Origin: [Clostridium] saccharolyticum WM1
GTDB taxonomy: Bacteria > Bacillota > Clostridia > Lachnospirales > Lachnospiraceae
Length of the DNA stretch: 64,000 bases
Assembly (NCBI RefSeq): GCF_000144625.1
Contig: NC_014376.1
Span: 2,480,001-2,544,000, forward strand
Direction of reading: 5' to 3'
The position numbers and the translations under genes are program-made. Below the pieces are notes generated by a model. It saw only the letters and a program-made list of their open reading frames with translations, searched no databases and had not been told where the DNA came from. Below, piece after piece: positions 18,010 to 27,002 of the stretch (within the stretch, counting starts at the first letter, position 1; each line of letters begins with the position of its first letter).

Positions 18010-18699
18010 TCACATGTATTCCAGCTCCTCCAGATATTTAACCCCTTTTATTCCGCTCATTTCCTGAATCGCTTCTATATGATTTACCGGCATATCCATT
18101 TTCACCCAAAAGGTGGCGCCCACATAATCCGTATAGCCTTGCCTGGAGTTAACCTCCAGATCATCCAGCTGGCAGCCCATTTCCCGGAGCTTCTGAATAA
18201 AATTTCCCATGGACTCCATGGTTTTAAATTCCGCAAAGAAATGGATGTGGTTGGAGCGCAGGCATAGATAGCGGTCGATCTTTTGCATCAGGGACATGAT
18301 GAGCAGTAAAAATACTCCGGCCAGAACAGAACCCATATAAAATCCGGCTCCTACCGCCAGACCAAGGCAGGCCGATGCCCAAAGCCCTGCTGCAGTAGTC
18401 AGTCCCTTTACCTGCTTGGAGGTAATGATGATAGTGCCTGCGCCCAGGAAACCGATTCCGCTGATCACCTGGGCTCCCAGGCGTGCCGGATCACCGGTCT
18501 GGTAACGCTCCACCAGGTATTCTCCCGTGATCATCACCAGGGCCGATGCCAGGCAGACGATCATATAGGTACGAAGACCTGCCGGCCTGCGTTTTCTTCC
18601 CCGCTCAAATCCCAGAATTCCACCCAGCATCACCGCAAGGGTCAGGCGCGTCAGCACGGATATCAGATTTATACTTTCAAATAATTCTCCGTTTGGCAT
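18010..18699 (-). CDS. MgtC/SapB family membrane protein
   Basis: A 229-residue inner-membrane protein with an MgtC domain: LAVMLGGILGFERGRKRRPAGLRTYMIVCLASALVM is the family signature, followed by the helix pair GFLGAGTIIIT and AAGLWASACLGLAVGAGFYMG. About five membrane helices occupy residues 15-145. The remaining ~80 residues form a soluble C-terminal domain, as in MgtC. MgtC proteins are linked to Mg2+ homeostasis and F-ATPase inhibition in other bacteria. The start is ATG 18699, because GGAAGGGAGAG lies 7 bases before it; the ATG at 18717 overlaps that ribosome-binding site. Confidence 0.88.
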   Translation of the reverse strand: MPNGELFESINLISVLTRLTLAVMLGGILGFERGRKRRPAGLRTYMIVCLASALVMITGEYLVERYQTGDPARLGAQVISGIGFLGAGTIIITSKQVKGLTTAAGLWASACLGLAVGAGFYMGSVLAGVFLLLIMSLMQKIDRYLCLRSNHIHFFAEFKTMESMGNFIQKLREMGCQLDDLEVNSRQGYTDYVGATFWVKMDMPVNHIEAIQEMSGIKGVKYLEELEYM

Positions 18700-18740
18700 C
18701 AATACTCTCCCTTCCAATATATGAAGTCACATGGTTATGA

Positions 18741-19577
18741 TTATTTCCATTTCAGCATCATACCGTCCCAGGCAGCTCGGATTCCTGCCTCCCCAAGTCT
18801 TTGTTCCAGTTCCTGATGGCTCATATTGCAGTTATGGGAAAAATGGGTTGCTGTGATCACGGTGGAGGGGGTCAGGCATCCAGCTTCCTCCAAATGTTTT
18901 ACAACAGCAAGATTTTCTTCTATTCCCATATGAGTACCGCCGTGATATTTATTGAAACCAAAGGTACAGTCCAGGCTGACAAGGGAAAGCCTCTTTCCTT
19001 TCAGGAAATCATAAACTTCTGATCCTAAAAGACCCGTGTCATTGGCATAGAGAATCAGGGTTTCTCCCTCTTCTATCAGATAAATAAAACACATTTCCCT
19101 GGGATCATGATTAGCCGGAATGGGAATGACCGTCAGTTCTTCCATCCTGATTTCCGAAAACGGCTGGGCAAGCAGAAATACCACGGACGGATCCTCTTCC
19201 TTTCCAAACTCCTCCTTAAAGCTTTCCCTGCCCATGCGGCAGACCTTGGAATTGCCATAGACGGTCAAAGGCCTCTCACTATGGATATGGCAGTAATTGG
19301 CGCTGCTGCGGCGTGTCAGCTCTTGGCTGTCAAAATGATCACTGTGGGAGTGAGTGACGCAGACTGCTTTTAACTTCCACAAATCCAGATCATAACAAAG
19401 CTTGTGGAAATACAGGTCAGGAGAAATATCCAGGAGAAGCTTGCCATTGACAAGGGTGCTGGCCCTGGTTCGTATGTCCTTCCCCTTCTGCTTTGCCGCC
19501 TTCCTGCAGGTTTCACATTGGCAGAAAACGGCAGGAATTCCTTCCGCTGCTCCTGTACCTAAATACCGGATCTCCAT
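18741..19577 (-). CDS. PhnP-like metallo-beta-lactamase-fold phosphodiesterase
   Basis: A 278-residue metal-dependent hydrolase. LGTGAAEGIP followed by C-Q-C-x-x-C (Cys19, 21, 24) matches the start of E. coli PhnP, where these cysteines bind a structural zinc. THSHSDHFD (about residue 78) is the metal-binding HxHxDH motif. ANHDPREM, YANDTGLL and ATHFSHNC supply further metal ligands. PhnP opens a cyclic ribose phosphate in phosphonate breakdown, but no phn operon is visible here, so the substrate is open. The ATG at 19577 follows GGGAGGAG and overlaps the upstream phosphodiesterase stop (TGATG), showing coupling to that gene. Confidence 0.82.
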   Translation of the reverse strand: MEIRYLGTGAAEGIPAVFCQCETCRKAAKQKGKDIRTRASTLVNGKLLLDISPDLYFHKLCYDLDLWKLKAVCVTHSHSDHFDSQELTRRSSANYCHIHSERPLTVYGNSKVCRMGRESFKEEFGKEEDPSVVFLLAQPFSEIRMEELTVIPIPANHDPREMCFIYLIEEGETLILYANDTGLLGSEVYDFLKGKRLSLVSLDCTFGFNKYHGGTHMGIEENLAVVKHLEEAGCLTPSTVITATHFSHNCNMSHQELEQRLGEAGIRAAWDGMMLKWK

Positions 19578-20887
19578 CAGGAATCTCCTCCCGTTCTTTT
19601 CTTCCACATCTGCGTCCTGGCGGTTCCATCCACCGGATCAATTTTCATATTCAGCCAATGGCAAACCGAAGGCAGAATATCAATGATTCCCATGGTCTCC
19701 ACCTGGAAAGGAGCCACGTCCTCTCCCCAGGCAAACATCATAGTCTGGTAATTTTCCCCATCGGGAAGGTATCCATGTACTCCCTGGTAATGGCTGTTCA
19801 CAATCCCCTCTTCATCCGCTGCCTCTTCATATCCGGACTCAAAGTAATAACCGTCTCTTGCTTCAAGAACCAGATCAGCTTCTTTGTCACATCCCAGATT
19901 CTCAAAATCCTGTTTCTCCATTACCCGGCTTACTCCTCTGTTTACGGCAAAGGCTTCCTTCACCCTGGCGGTTACCTGTTCTTTATCACCGCCCTTTATG
20001 TAAATATAAGCCATTCCGTCACCGGAGTCTAAGTAAGCCCTGTAGCCGGTAAGCCTTTTACTCTCATAAGTGCAGTAGCCCAGACGTTCCAGAACCATGT
20101 TGCCGTGTATGGCATAGGACACCTGCTTTTGGGAATGGTCACCTGTGAACAGGAGCGTCACATTCTGGTCACTGCACTGCCTTGCATAATCCATGAGCTG
20201 CCCCACAAATCTGTCGTACTCCTTCAGATAATACCGGCATTTCCCGGAATAGATTCCATAGGTATGCTTTGTATCGTCCAGGCCGTAAATGTGAAGCATT
20301 GCAATATCAAAATCATACCGGTTCACAGCGTCCAGGAACCGGTCCATCATGGACATATCCAGATTAGGCTGTTTTCCCAGAAACCATGCCTTTGGAAGCT
20401 CCCTGTCTGACAAAAGCGTTCTCATGGCAAAACGGGGGGTTCCGTACTTGCAGAGTACTTTCATCTGTCTCACAAAGCTGTCCAAGTTCCAGACCTTGGG
20501 CTTGACAGGGGACATTTCCGGCATGGAGTAGGCCATTTTCCCTCCTGCACTGACCGGCCAGGACATGTTCATCACCCGTTTCCCATTTTCAGCAGCATAG
20601 TCCCATATGGCTCTGCGCGTTAAGCTGGAGGCGTAAAAATTCCATTTGTGAATCCGGGCAAAAGGCTCCAGCACATAATTGTTCACGATTCCGTGGGAGG
20701 AAGGACGGCAGCCTGTGGCAATGCTGGCATGGCTGGGAAACGTAAGGGATGGATACACAGAATGCACATGGGTGCAATAAGCCCCCTCTTTCATGATCCG
20801 GGAAAAATGAGGCAGGGTTTTTACATATTCTAAATCCGTACAGGACAAGGCATCAAAAGATACCAAAATCAGCTTCTTTTTTTTCAT
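19577..20887 (-). CDS. Alkaline-phosphatase-superfamily phosphodiesterase (type I phosphodiesterase/NPP-like)
   Basis: A 436-residue hydrolase of the phosphodiesterase/nucleotide pyrophosphatase group. LVSFDALSCTDLEYV supplies the first metal Asp (Asp12). PSLTFPSHASIATG holds the nucleophile Thr49. LLFTGDHSQKQVSY and VHGYLPDGENYQTMMFAWG carry the later metal ligands (Asp-His and the final His). There is no signal peptide, so it should act in the cytoplasm on something imported. It is the gene after the two permease genes of a CUT1 ABC importer and is coupled to the PhnP-like gene. The substrate is therefore probably a phosphodiester- or phosphate-bearing sugar or glycerol compound. This is inference from context. 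Confidence 0.8.
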   Translation of the reverse strand: MKKKKLILVSFDALSCTDLEYVKTLPHFSRIMKEGAYCTHVHSVYPSLTFPSHASIATGCRPSSHGIVNNYVLEPFARIHKWNFYASSLTRRAIWDYAAENGKRVMNMSWPVSAGGKMAYSMPEMSPVKPKVWNLDSFVRQMKVLCKYGTPRFAMRTLLSDRELPKAWFLGKQPNLDMSMMDRFLDAVNRYDFDIAMLHIYGLDDTKHTYGIYSGKCRYYLKEYDRFVGQLMDYARQCSDQNVTLLFTGDHSQKQVSYAIHGNMVLERLGYCTYESKRLTGYRAYLDSGDGMAYIYIKGGDKEQVTARVKEAFAVNRGVSRVMEKQDFENLGCDKEADLVLEARDGYYFESGYEEAADEEGIVNSHYQGVHGYLPDGENYQTMMFAWGEDVAPFQVETMGIIDILPSVCHWLNMKIDPVDGTARTQMWKKRTGGDS

Positions 20888-20899
20888 TACAACTCCTTT

Positions 20900-21733
20900 T
20901 TATCCTTTCACAGCCCCTGCTGTCAAACCTCCGATAATCTGCTTCTGCATCAGAATATAGAATATCATGATTGGCAGCATGGAGATCAGGAATGAGGCAA
21001 AAATCAAACCGAAATCCGTCTGATATGCTGTTTTAAAGTTATACACATAAAGGATCAGCGTCCAAAACCTGGACGATTTATTGAGAACCAGCAGAGGGAG
21101 CTGGAAATCATTCCATACCCACAGCGCATTCTGGATCGCCACCGTGGCAAGGATCGGCTTCATAAGGGGCAGAATCACCTTCGTGTAGGTTCTTAAAAAA
21201 CCAGCTCCGTCTATATAGGCGGCTTCCTCCATGTCCGGCGGGATAGACTGAAGATAACCGGCGCACAGGAATACGCCCTCACAGGTAGAACCGGCAACGT
21301 ACAGTACGATAATTCCCGGCACGTTCATCATTCCCAGCTTACTGGCGATCATGATTAAGGGAATCATTTTCGCCTGGAAGGGGACAAAAAGACCGATAAT
21401 CAAAAAGTAGTAAAAGAGACGGAGAAAACGGTTATTCGCCATGATCCGGGATACGCCGTAGGCTGTCAGGGGCAATGTCACCGTACTGATAAACAGGAAA
21501 ACACCTGCGATCACAACAGAGTTTAAAAACGCATACTTCAGTTCATTTTTTGCAAACAGGGTTTTAAAATTATCCAGGTACAGTGGGACCGGAAGGGAAA
21601 ACCAGCTTTCCGCGATCTGAAGATTTGACTTAAAAGCAGTCATTACCACCAGAATCATCGGAAGGAAAATCAGGACAGAGCCTGACACCAGGATCCCGTA
21701 TTTCACCGCATTTAGTATTTTACGTTGGTTCAT
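20900..21733 (-). CDS. CUT1-type ABC transporter permease (MalG-like)
   Basis: A 277-residue permease with six membrane helices. The EAA loop, EEAAYIDGAGFLRTYTKVILPLMKPIL (about residues 185-211), contacts the ATPase. Family length and layout match MalG/UgpE. AGGAGGG precedes the start. It follows the MalF-like permease by 11 bases. No ATPase gene is present in the operon, which is common for CUT1 systems that share one MsiK-type ATPase encoded elsewhere. Confidence 0.92.
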   Translation of the reverse strand: MNQRKILNAVKYGILVSGSVLIFLPMILVVMTAFKSNLQIAESWFSLPVPLYLDNFKTLFAKNELKYAFLNSVVIAGVFLFISTVTLPLTAYGVSRIMANNRFLRLFYYFLIIGLFVPFQAKMIPLIMIASKLGMMNVPGIIVLYVAGSTCEGVFLCAGYLQSIPPDMEEAAYIDGAGFLRTYTKVILPLMKPILATVAIQNALWVWNDFQLPLLVLNKSSRFWTLILYVYNFKTAYQTDFGLIFASFLISMLPIMIFYILMQKQIIGGLTAGAVKG

Positions 21734-21744
21734 GCCATACCCTC

Positions 21745-22638
21745 CTAGTAGATGCGTTTCCTGTTGGACCAGACAATCTGGATAAATGAAACGGTGCAGA
21801 CTATCACTGCCAGTATCAGTGCCTCTGCCATGGCCACACTAAGGCGGCGTTCCACAAAACCATGGTTATAGATCAGCATTGCCATGCTCTCCGTGGATCC
21901 TGCCGGGCCACCCTGGGTCATGGACATAATCAGATCAAATACCATAAGCCCCTGTTTTAAGGTCAGCACAAATACCATGGTAATGGTGGGAACCAGAAAC
22001 GGCAGGGTAATAAAACGGAATTTTTTCCATGCCGTGGCCCCATCCAGGCTTGCAGATTCCTCCAACTCCCTGGGAACGGTCTGAAGTCCTGCAAGAAACA
22101 GTACCGTGGGAATGGCCAGGCCCTGCCATATGGCTACGAACAGGATGGCATACATGGCAGTATCCGGCTTTGACAAAAGACTTATTTCCCAGCTTTCAAA
22201 GCCAAGGTTTGCTCCTAGCTGCGGCAGGCCCTTTGTGATAATGCTGTTAAACACCAGTCCCATGGTAAGCAGCGGTAGCACTGCCGGAAAGAAGAACACA
22301 GAACGGAACACGGTCTTTCCCTGGAGGCTGCTGTTTAAGATAATTGCAAGTATCAGGCTTAAAGACACGATGAAGATAACCAGGAGAGCGCTGTACGTTA
22401 CATTGAACATTACGGTTTTCAAGAAACGGGAGTTGCTGAATACTGCCCGGTAGTTCTCAAGCCCAACAAAGTTCAGCTTTTTGTTGATTCCGTTATAATC
22501 GGTGAAGCTGTAAATGATTCCGCCAAGGATCGGGGCAATAAAAAAGATCACATAGACAATTGCCTGCGGAATTGCAAATAGGCTCAAAATAATGGATTGT
22601 TTTTTATAAAACGTCATCCTTTTGCTTTGGCTGTTCAT
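21745..22638 (-). CDS. CUT1-type ABC transporter permease (MalF-like)
   Basis: A 297-residue permease with about six membrane helices, the first near residues 15-38. The EAA motif is EESASLDGATAWKKFRFITLPFLVPTI. I choose ATG 22638 (MNSQSKRMTFYKKQ), which is preceded by GAGGGAGA; the frame is open back to 22716, but that extension has no ribosome-binding site and is basic and poorly conserved-looking. It pairs with the MalG-like gene downstream and the solute-binding lipoprotein upstream. Confidence 0.9.
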   Translation of the reverse strand: MNSQSKRMTFYKKQSIILSLFAIPQAIVYVIFFIAPILGGIIYSFTDYNGINKKLNFVGLENYRAVFSNSRFLKTVMFNVTYSALLVIFIVSLSLILAIILNSSLQGKTVFRSVFFFPAVLPLLTMGLVFNSIITKGLPQLGANLGFESWEISLLSKPDTAMYAILFVAIWQGLAIPTVLFLAGLQTVPRELEESASLDGATAWKKFRFITLPFLVPTITMVFVLTLKQGLMVFDLIMSMTQGGPAGSTESMAMLIYNHGFVERRLSVAMAEALILAVIVCTVSFIQIVWSNRKRIY

Positions 22639-22742
22639 TTTCTGTCTCCCTCTATCAGAGTGAGGCAGCCGTTTATGGAAATTACCGGGAAACGTCCGCC
22701 TCATCACATAGCACATACCGGCACCAATGCAGTTACGGTTGT

Positions 22743-24056
22743 TTATTGTTCATTTTCAAAATACTCGACGCTGATAGAATCACTGTCCTTTAAAAACGCA
22801 TCCACATCCTTGGAAAGGATCATCTGCTGTAAGGGAACTTCCCAGCTCTTGCGGAAGCCTGCCGGCCAATATACGGATGGGCTGAAGAACATGTCACCTG
22901 CTTTCAGCTTCTCGCTCATGGTCTGAAGCTGCGGGCGCTTGTAGTCAACGGTCTTGATAACGGATGGATTCTTCTCTGTATCTGCATAATACTGGGCAGT
23001 CTCTTTAGAGCCCATGAATTCCAGGAACTTAAGAGCTGCCTCCTTGTTCTTGCAGCTTTCTGTGATGGAAAGTGCCGTATCAATGCTGGCAGGAATCCTG
23101 CTGGCCTCTCCCGAAGGATTGGGGATGGTTATCATTTCAATGTCCAGATCCGGGTTTAAGTTAAGGATCGTCTGGATACCCCAGCTTCCGTAAAAGATCA
23201 TGGCTGCCTTTTCTGTGGCAATATCGTTGAACGCGTCCTCATAACCTGCTCCCAGGGTATCTTTCTGGCCGTATTGGCGAAGCTTTAGCATGGCATCTGC
23301 CAGCACCTTCATCTCTTTCTCATTTTCCCAGGTTGTCTCCTTTTTGCCCACTTTCTGAAATTGAGAAGTAATATCGTTGTTGATCACACCAATGAGCCGC
23401 TCTGCCATCTGCCCCAGCTGCTCTGTGGATTTATCGTAAAATGCAAAAGGCTGGATCCCTTTTGCCTGGAATGCTTCAGCTGCTGCAATCAGCTCATCCC
23501 AGGTCTGCGGCTTCTCAATGCCATTGTCCTCAAACAGCTTATTATTAACAATGAGGCCATAAGCGCTCATTGTCATGGAAAGTGCGTAATCCTTTCCATC
23601 ATATTTGGCAATCTCTCTTGTTTCGTCCGCCACATCGTTTAAGAACGCCTGGTCGGAAATATCCATCAGGGCTCCGTCTCTCATCAGATCCCGGTAAAAT
23701 TTTTCTGCCGGCCAGATGGTCACAATGTCCGGATAATCATTAGAAGCAATTCTTGTAACAAGAGCTGTCTCCGGATCCGGTACACTTGTCAGCTCAATCT
23801 TGATTCCAGGGTTCTGCTCTTCGAAACGGGTAGTCAATTCCTGAAAAACATCCACTACGTTTGTTTTCTGCAGATATAACTCCAGGGTTACCTGGTCCCC
23901 CTCTGCTTTGGTTTCCTTTGCCTTAGCCGTCTCCCCTGCTGCAGCGGCTGTCTCCTCCGTTGATTTGGCAGGTGCCGGTTCGCTTTTCCCGCATCCGGCC
24001 AAAAGTGAACAGACCAGGCCGAAAGATAATGCGAGAACTCCAATTCTTTTCTTCAT
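22743..24056 (-). CDS. ABC transporter solute-binding lipoprotein (family 1, sugar type)
   Basis: A 437-residue extracellular binding protein. The signal peptide ends in the lipobox LLAGC (Cys at about 21), followed by a Ala/Glu/Thr-rich linker. The body matches family 1 binding proteins (UgpB/MalE-like): VFQELTTRFEEQNPGIKIELTSVPD at the start, DYPDIVTIWP near residue 115, and a hinge with AAMIFYGSWGIQTI. The start is ATG 24056 with AAGGAGGAGAATCAATC upstream; an in-frame ATG at 24092 lies before that site. It is the first gene of the importer operon. Confidence 0.92.
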   Translation of the reverse strand: MKKRIGVLALSFGLVCSLLAGCGKSEPAPAKSTEETAAAAGETAKAKETKAEGDQVTLELYLQKTNVVDVFQELTTRFEEQNPGIKIELTSVPDPETALVTRIASNDYPDIVTIWPAEKFYRDLMRDGALMDISDQAFLNDVADETREIAKYDGKDYALSMTMSAYGLIVNNKLFEDNGIEKPQTWDELIAAAEAFQAKGIQPFAFYDKSTEQLGQMAERLIGVINNDITSQFQKVGKKETTWENEKEMKVLADAMLKLRQYGQKDTLGAGYEDAFNDIATEKAAMIFYGSWGIQTILNLNPDLDIEMITIPNPSGEASRIPASIDTALSITESCKNKEAALKFLEFMGSKETAQYYADTEKNPSVIKTVDYKRPQLQTMSEKLKAGDMFFSPSVYWPAGFRKSWEVPLQQMILSKDVDAFLKDSDSISVEYFENEQ

Positions 24057-24113
24057 GATTGATTCTCCTCCTTTTTGGTGATAGGTTTTCATGGACTTTA
24101 TGTAGATGGCATC

Positions 24114-24142
24114 ATCTTAGCAAGTTTTCCTTATCAAGTCAA
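24114..24142 (-). promoter_or_regulatory. Promoter of the CUT1 importer operon
   Basis: On the minus strand TTGACT (24137-24142) and TAAGAT (24114-24119) are 17 bp apart, about 60 bases before the binding-protein start. Confidence 0.65.
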
Positions 24143-24244
24143 TAGGGATTTTGAAGTTTTTTGTAAATTATGCACCTTTTCCGTTTTGATTATTGATTTT
24201 ATTCGTACCTTTTCACCACTATACCATCAAAATTTTAAAATATA

Positions 24245-24273
24245 TTTACATTTATTCTATAATGGCGTATAAT
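24245..24273 (+). promoter_or_regulatory. Promoter of the sulfatase-ROK-MFS operon
   Basis: TTTACA (24245-24250) and TATAAT (24268-24273) are 17 bp apart, about 80 bases before the sulfatase start. It is divergent to the importer promoter about 100 bp away, so one regulator bound between them could control both; the ROK protein of this operon is the obvious candidate. Confidence 0.68.
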
Positions 24274-24354
24274 ACCCTTATTAAATTAGTAATTATTCCT
24301 TACTTTCTTTGTCATGGAATGTACCAAATAAGATTTCACTTTCAGGAGGAGCTT

Positions 24355-25818
24355 ATGAAACAGCCGAATATTGTTCTTATTATGTGCGACCAGATGCGAG
24401 GGGACTGTATGGGAGTTGCGGGACACCCGGATGTTCAAACGCCATATCTGGATTCCCTGGCCGCAGAGGGTACCTATTTCCCAAATGCCTACGCTTCCTG
24501 TCCAAGCTGCATCCCTTCCAGAGCCGCCCTGTTTACAGGAATGAGCCAGGAGCGCCACGGCCGGGTGGGCTATCAGGACGGAATTGACTGGGATTATCCC
24601 AGCATGCTTCCCCAGGTTTTATCCTGCAACGGCTATCATACGGAAGCGGTGGGAAAGCTTCACGTTCATCCGCCCCTTCGCCGCTGCGGCTTCCATAACC
24701 TGACGCTTCATGACGGATATATCGGCTTTTACCGCAGGCCCGGCCTTCCAACCCGGCAGAACCAGCTTTATGGAGACAGCTATTTAAGATGGCTGAAAGA
24801 CCGGTACGGGAATGCAGCGGATGTCAATGATACCGGCCTGGAATGCAATTCCTTCATTGCTTCGCCCTGGGTGTACGACAGCATGTCCCATCCCACCAAC
24901 TGGACGGTTACGGAAAGTATCCGTTTCCTGGAAAAGCGGGATCCTGACTTGCCCTTTTTCCTCATGACCTCCTTTGTAAGGCCTCATCCGCCCTTAGATG
25001 CTCCCTCGGATTATTTTGATATCTACCGGAGCAGGGAGCTGGCGCCTCCTGCAATGGGTACCTGGGAAGATTTTTCCCATAAAGCAAAGGATTATGAAGG
25101 GCTTTATGATTCTCCTTACGGAACAAAAAATAATAAGCTCAAGCAGGATGCCATGATCGGCTACTATGCCTGCATCACCCATATGGATCACCAGATCGGA
25201 CGGCTTTTGCAGGCTCTTTACAGAGAGGAGCTTTTAGAGGACAGCATTCTGATCTTCCTCTCCGATCATGGAGAGCTGCTGTTTGATCACGGCCTGTTCC
25301 GGAAAGTACAGCCTTACCAGGGCAGCATCCGGATCCCCATGATCGTCCGTGTGGGAAAAAACCTGTTTCCAGGCAGGACCCAGATCCCGGTTTCCAGGGA
25401 CCTGGTGGAATTAAGGGACATCATGCCAACCATTCTGGATTCCCTGAACCTTCCTGTTCCGGATGAGGCCGACGGGCAAAGCTTTTTCCCCTCCCTGTTT
25501 GGAGAAGCCGGTTTTGACAGGGAATACTTGCACGGCGAACACAGTGGCGGGGAGATATCAAACCATTTTATCGTCACCCCCACAGACAAATATATCTGGT
25601 ACAGCCAGACCGGTGAAGAGCATTATTTTCAGCTGGATCAGGACCCAAAGGAGCTTTGCGACCGGATCCATGATCCAGGCTGCAGGGAACGGATCGACTG
25701 CCTGAAAGGACGTCTCATCGAAGTCTTAAAGGACCGGGAGGAAGGCTATTCTGACGGTATTTCCCTGATTCCGGGGAAAAAGCCGGTGTTTAAGCTGACA
25801 AACATATCTGATAAATAG
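24355..25818 (+). CDS. Sulfatase-like hydrolase (Cys-type formylglycine site)
   Basis: A 487-residue member of the sulfatase/phosphonate monoester hydrolase family. IVLIMCDQMRGDCMG gives the two N-terminal metal Asp residues. C-I-P-S-R at Cys52-Arg56 is the CxPSR motif in which Cys is oxidised to formylglycine. FLSDHGELLFDHGLFRK carries the second metal pair (Asp-His). A maturase (anSME) would be needed and is not in this window. No signal peptide is seen, so the enzyme is probably cytoplasmic. The start ATG 24355 follows TCAGGAGGAGCTT. The substrate could be a sulfate ester or a phosphonate/phosphate diester; the neighbouring phosphodiesterase and importer suggest a shared substrate. Confidence 0.85.
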   Translation: MKQPNIVLIMCDQMRGDCMGVAGHPDVQTPYLDSLAAEGTYFPNAYASCPSCIPSRAALFTGMSQERHGRVGYQDGIDWDYPSMLPQVLSCNGYHTEAVGKLHVHPPLRRCGFHNLTLHDGYIGFYRRPGLPTRQNQLYGDSYLRWLKDRYGNAADVNDTGLECNSFIASPWVYDSMSHPTNWTVTESIRFLEKRDPDLPFFLMTSFVRPHPPLDAPSDYFDIYRSRELAPPAMGTWEDFSHKAKDYEGLYDSPYGTKNNKLKQDAMIGYYACITHMDHQIGRLLQALYREELLEDSILIFLSDHGELLFDHGLFRKVQPYQGSIRIPMIVRVGKNLFPGRTQIPVSRDLVELRDIMPTILDSLNLPVPDEADGQSFFPSLFGEAGFDREYLHGEHSGGEISNHFIVTPTDKYIWYSQTGEEHYFQLDQDPKELCDRIHDPGCRERIDCLKGRLIEVLKDREEGYSDGISLIPGKKPVFKLTNISDK

Positions 25819-25826
25819 GAGTGCAT

Positions 25827-27002
25827 ATGAAAAAAACAGTAAATCTCAGCCATGTCCGTACAATCAATCAAAGGGCTATCCTGGACGCCATTTTTCAGAA
25901 AGGCGACACTTCCAAGGCCCAATTGGCCCGCATGCTGAACATGAGCAAGCCGTCCATGGCCGACAATGTGGCGGCTCTTTTACAAATCGGCATTATTAAA
26001 GAGATCGGCGAAGGAGCTTGTTCCAGCGGAGGCGGCAGAAAACCGACACTTCTACGTTTCTGCGATAATTTTAAATACATTATTGTGATGGATTTTCAAT
26101 ACCAGCATTCCTATTTCTGCTTAAGTGACTTAAGAGGTACCATCATGAACCAGTTTACCATCCAGCAGACCCCCACCGCTGATTTGAATTCCTGGATCAC
26201 CATGTGCATCAATGCGGTATCCATGCTGCTGGCCTCCCAGTGCATTACCCACCAGGACTTAGCAGCTATTGCCGTGTCCGCTCCCGGTATCCTCAATGAC
26301 AATGATAAAAATTATATTGTCAGTTCCAAATATGGGGATTTTAATGTGGGACTGATCGAGGATCGTCTTACAGAGGCATTTCCTGTCCCTGTCCTGATTA
26401 AAAACAGCGCCAATGCTTCTGTTCTTGGGGAATGGTGCTGCGGCGGAGGCCGGGACCGCAGCCATCTGGCCTTTATCAGCTGCGGTCAGGGCGTTGGCGC
26501 GGGAATCCTGTTAAACGGCAGGCTCCACGAGGGAAACCATCTGGCGGCAGGTGAAATCGGTTTTTGCATCACTCCGGAAAGCCTTACCTCAAAAAATGCT
26601 TCCCTGGAAAACAGGATCTGCATTGACTCCATACTCAGGCAGCTTAGCTGTGACTGCCAGGGCGAGCCCGTCACCTTCCCGGATATGATCAAACGCTATC
26701 AGGCGCAGGATCCTCAGGTGACCGCCCTGGTGGATCTTATCAGTACGGAGTTAGGCTGTGCAGTCTGCAACCTTTTGTCTGTCATTGACTGTGAACTGGT
26801 GATCATTGGCGGCGACTACCTGGCCTTTGAGGAACAGCTGATTCCAAGGATACAAAAAATCGTTGACGATCATGCCGCTATCCCGGTTCCTGTTATCCCG
26901 TCAAGACTGGGAGAAAAGGCATCTGTGCTGGGTCTGATTGCCACCAGCCGGGAATTCTATTTTAAGCAGATTTGTACCAGGACCACCGGGGAGGAACAAT
27001 GA
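25827..27002 (+). CDS. ROK-family transcriptional regulator
   Basis: A 391-residue regulator. An N-terminal winged helix (NQRAILDAIFQKGDTSKAQLARMLNMSKPSMADNV) is joined to a ROK sugar-kinase-like domain: LAAIAVSAPGILND, SCGQGVGAGILLNG, and AAGEIGFC. The usual zinc motif CxCGxxGC after GEIG is absent, so the sensor domain is atypical. ATG 25827 is preferred over GTG 25821, because TAGGAG then has normal spacing. It begins just after the sulfatase stop and its own stop overlaps the MFS start (ATGA). It likely controls this operon and perhaps the divergent importer. Confidence 0.88.
   Translation: MKKTVNLSHVRTINQRAILDAIFQKGDTSKAQLARMLNMSKPSMADNVAALLQIGIIKEIGEGACSSGGGRKPTLLRFCDNFKYIIVMDFQYQHSYFCLSDLRGTIMNQFTIQQTPTADLNSWITMCINAVSMLLASQCITHQDLAAIAVSAPGILNDNDKNYIVSSKYGDFNVGLIEDRLTEAFPVPVLIKNSANASVLGEWCCGGGRDRSHLAFISCGQGVGAGILLNGRLHEGNHLAAGEIGFCITPESLTSKNASLENRICIDSILRQLSCDCQGEPVTFPDMIKRYQAQDPQVTALVDLISTELGCAVCNLLSVIDCELVIIGGDYLAFEEQLIPRIQKIVDDHAAIPVPVIPSRLGEKASVLGLIATSREFYFKQICTRTTGEEQ

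Noticed and set aside
19493..20032. 179-codon open frame on + opposite the phosphodiesterase/PhnP-like genes
   Set aside because: It is antisense to two well-supported coupled genes and has no ribosome-binding site.
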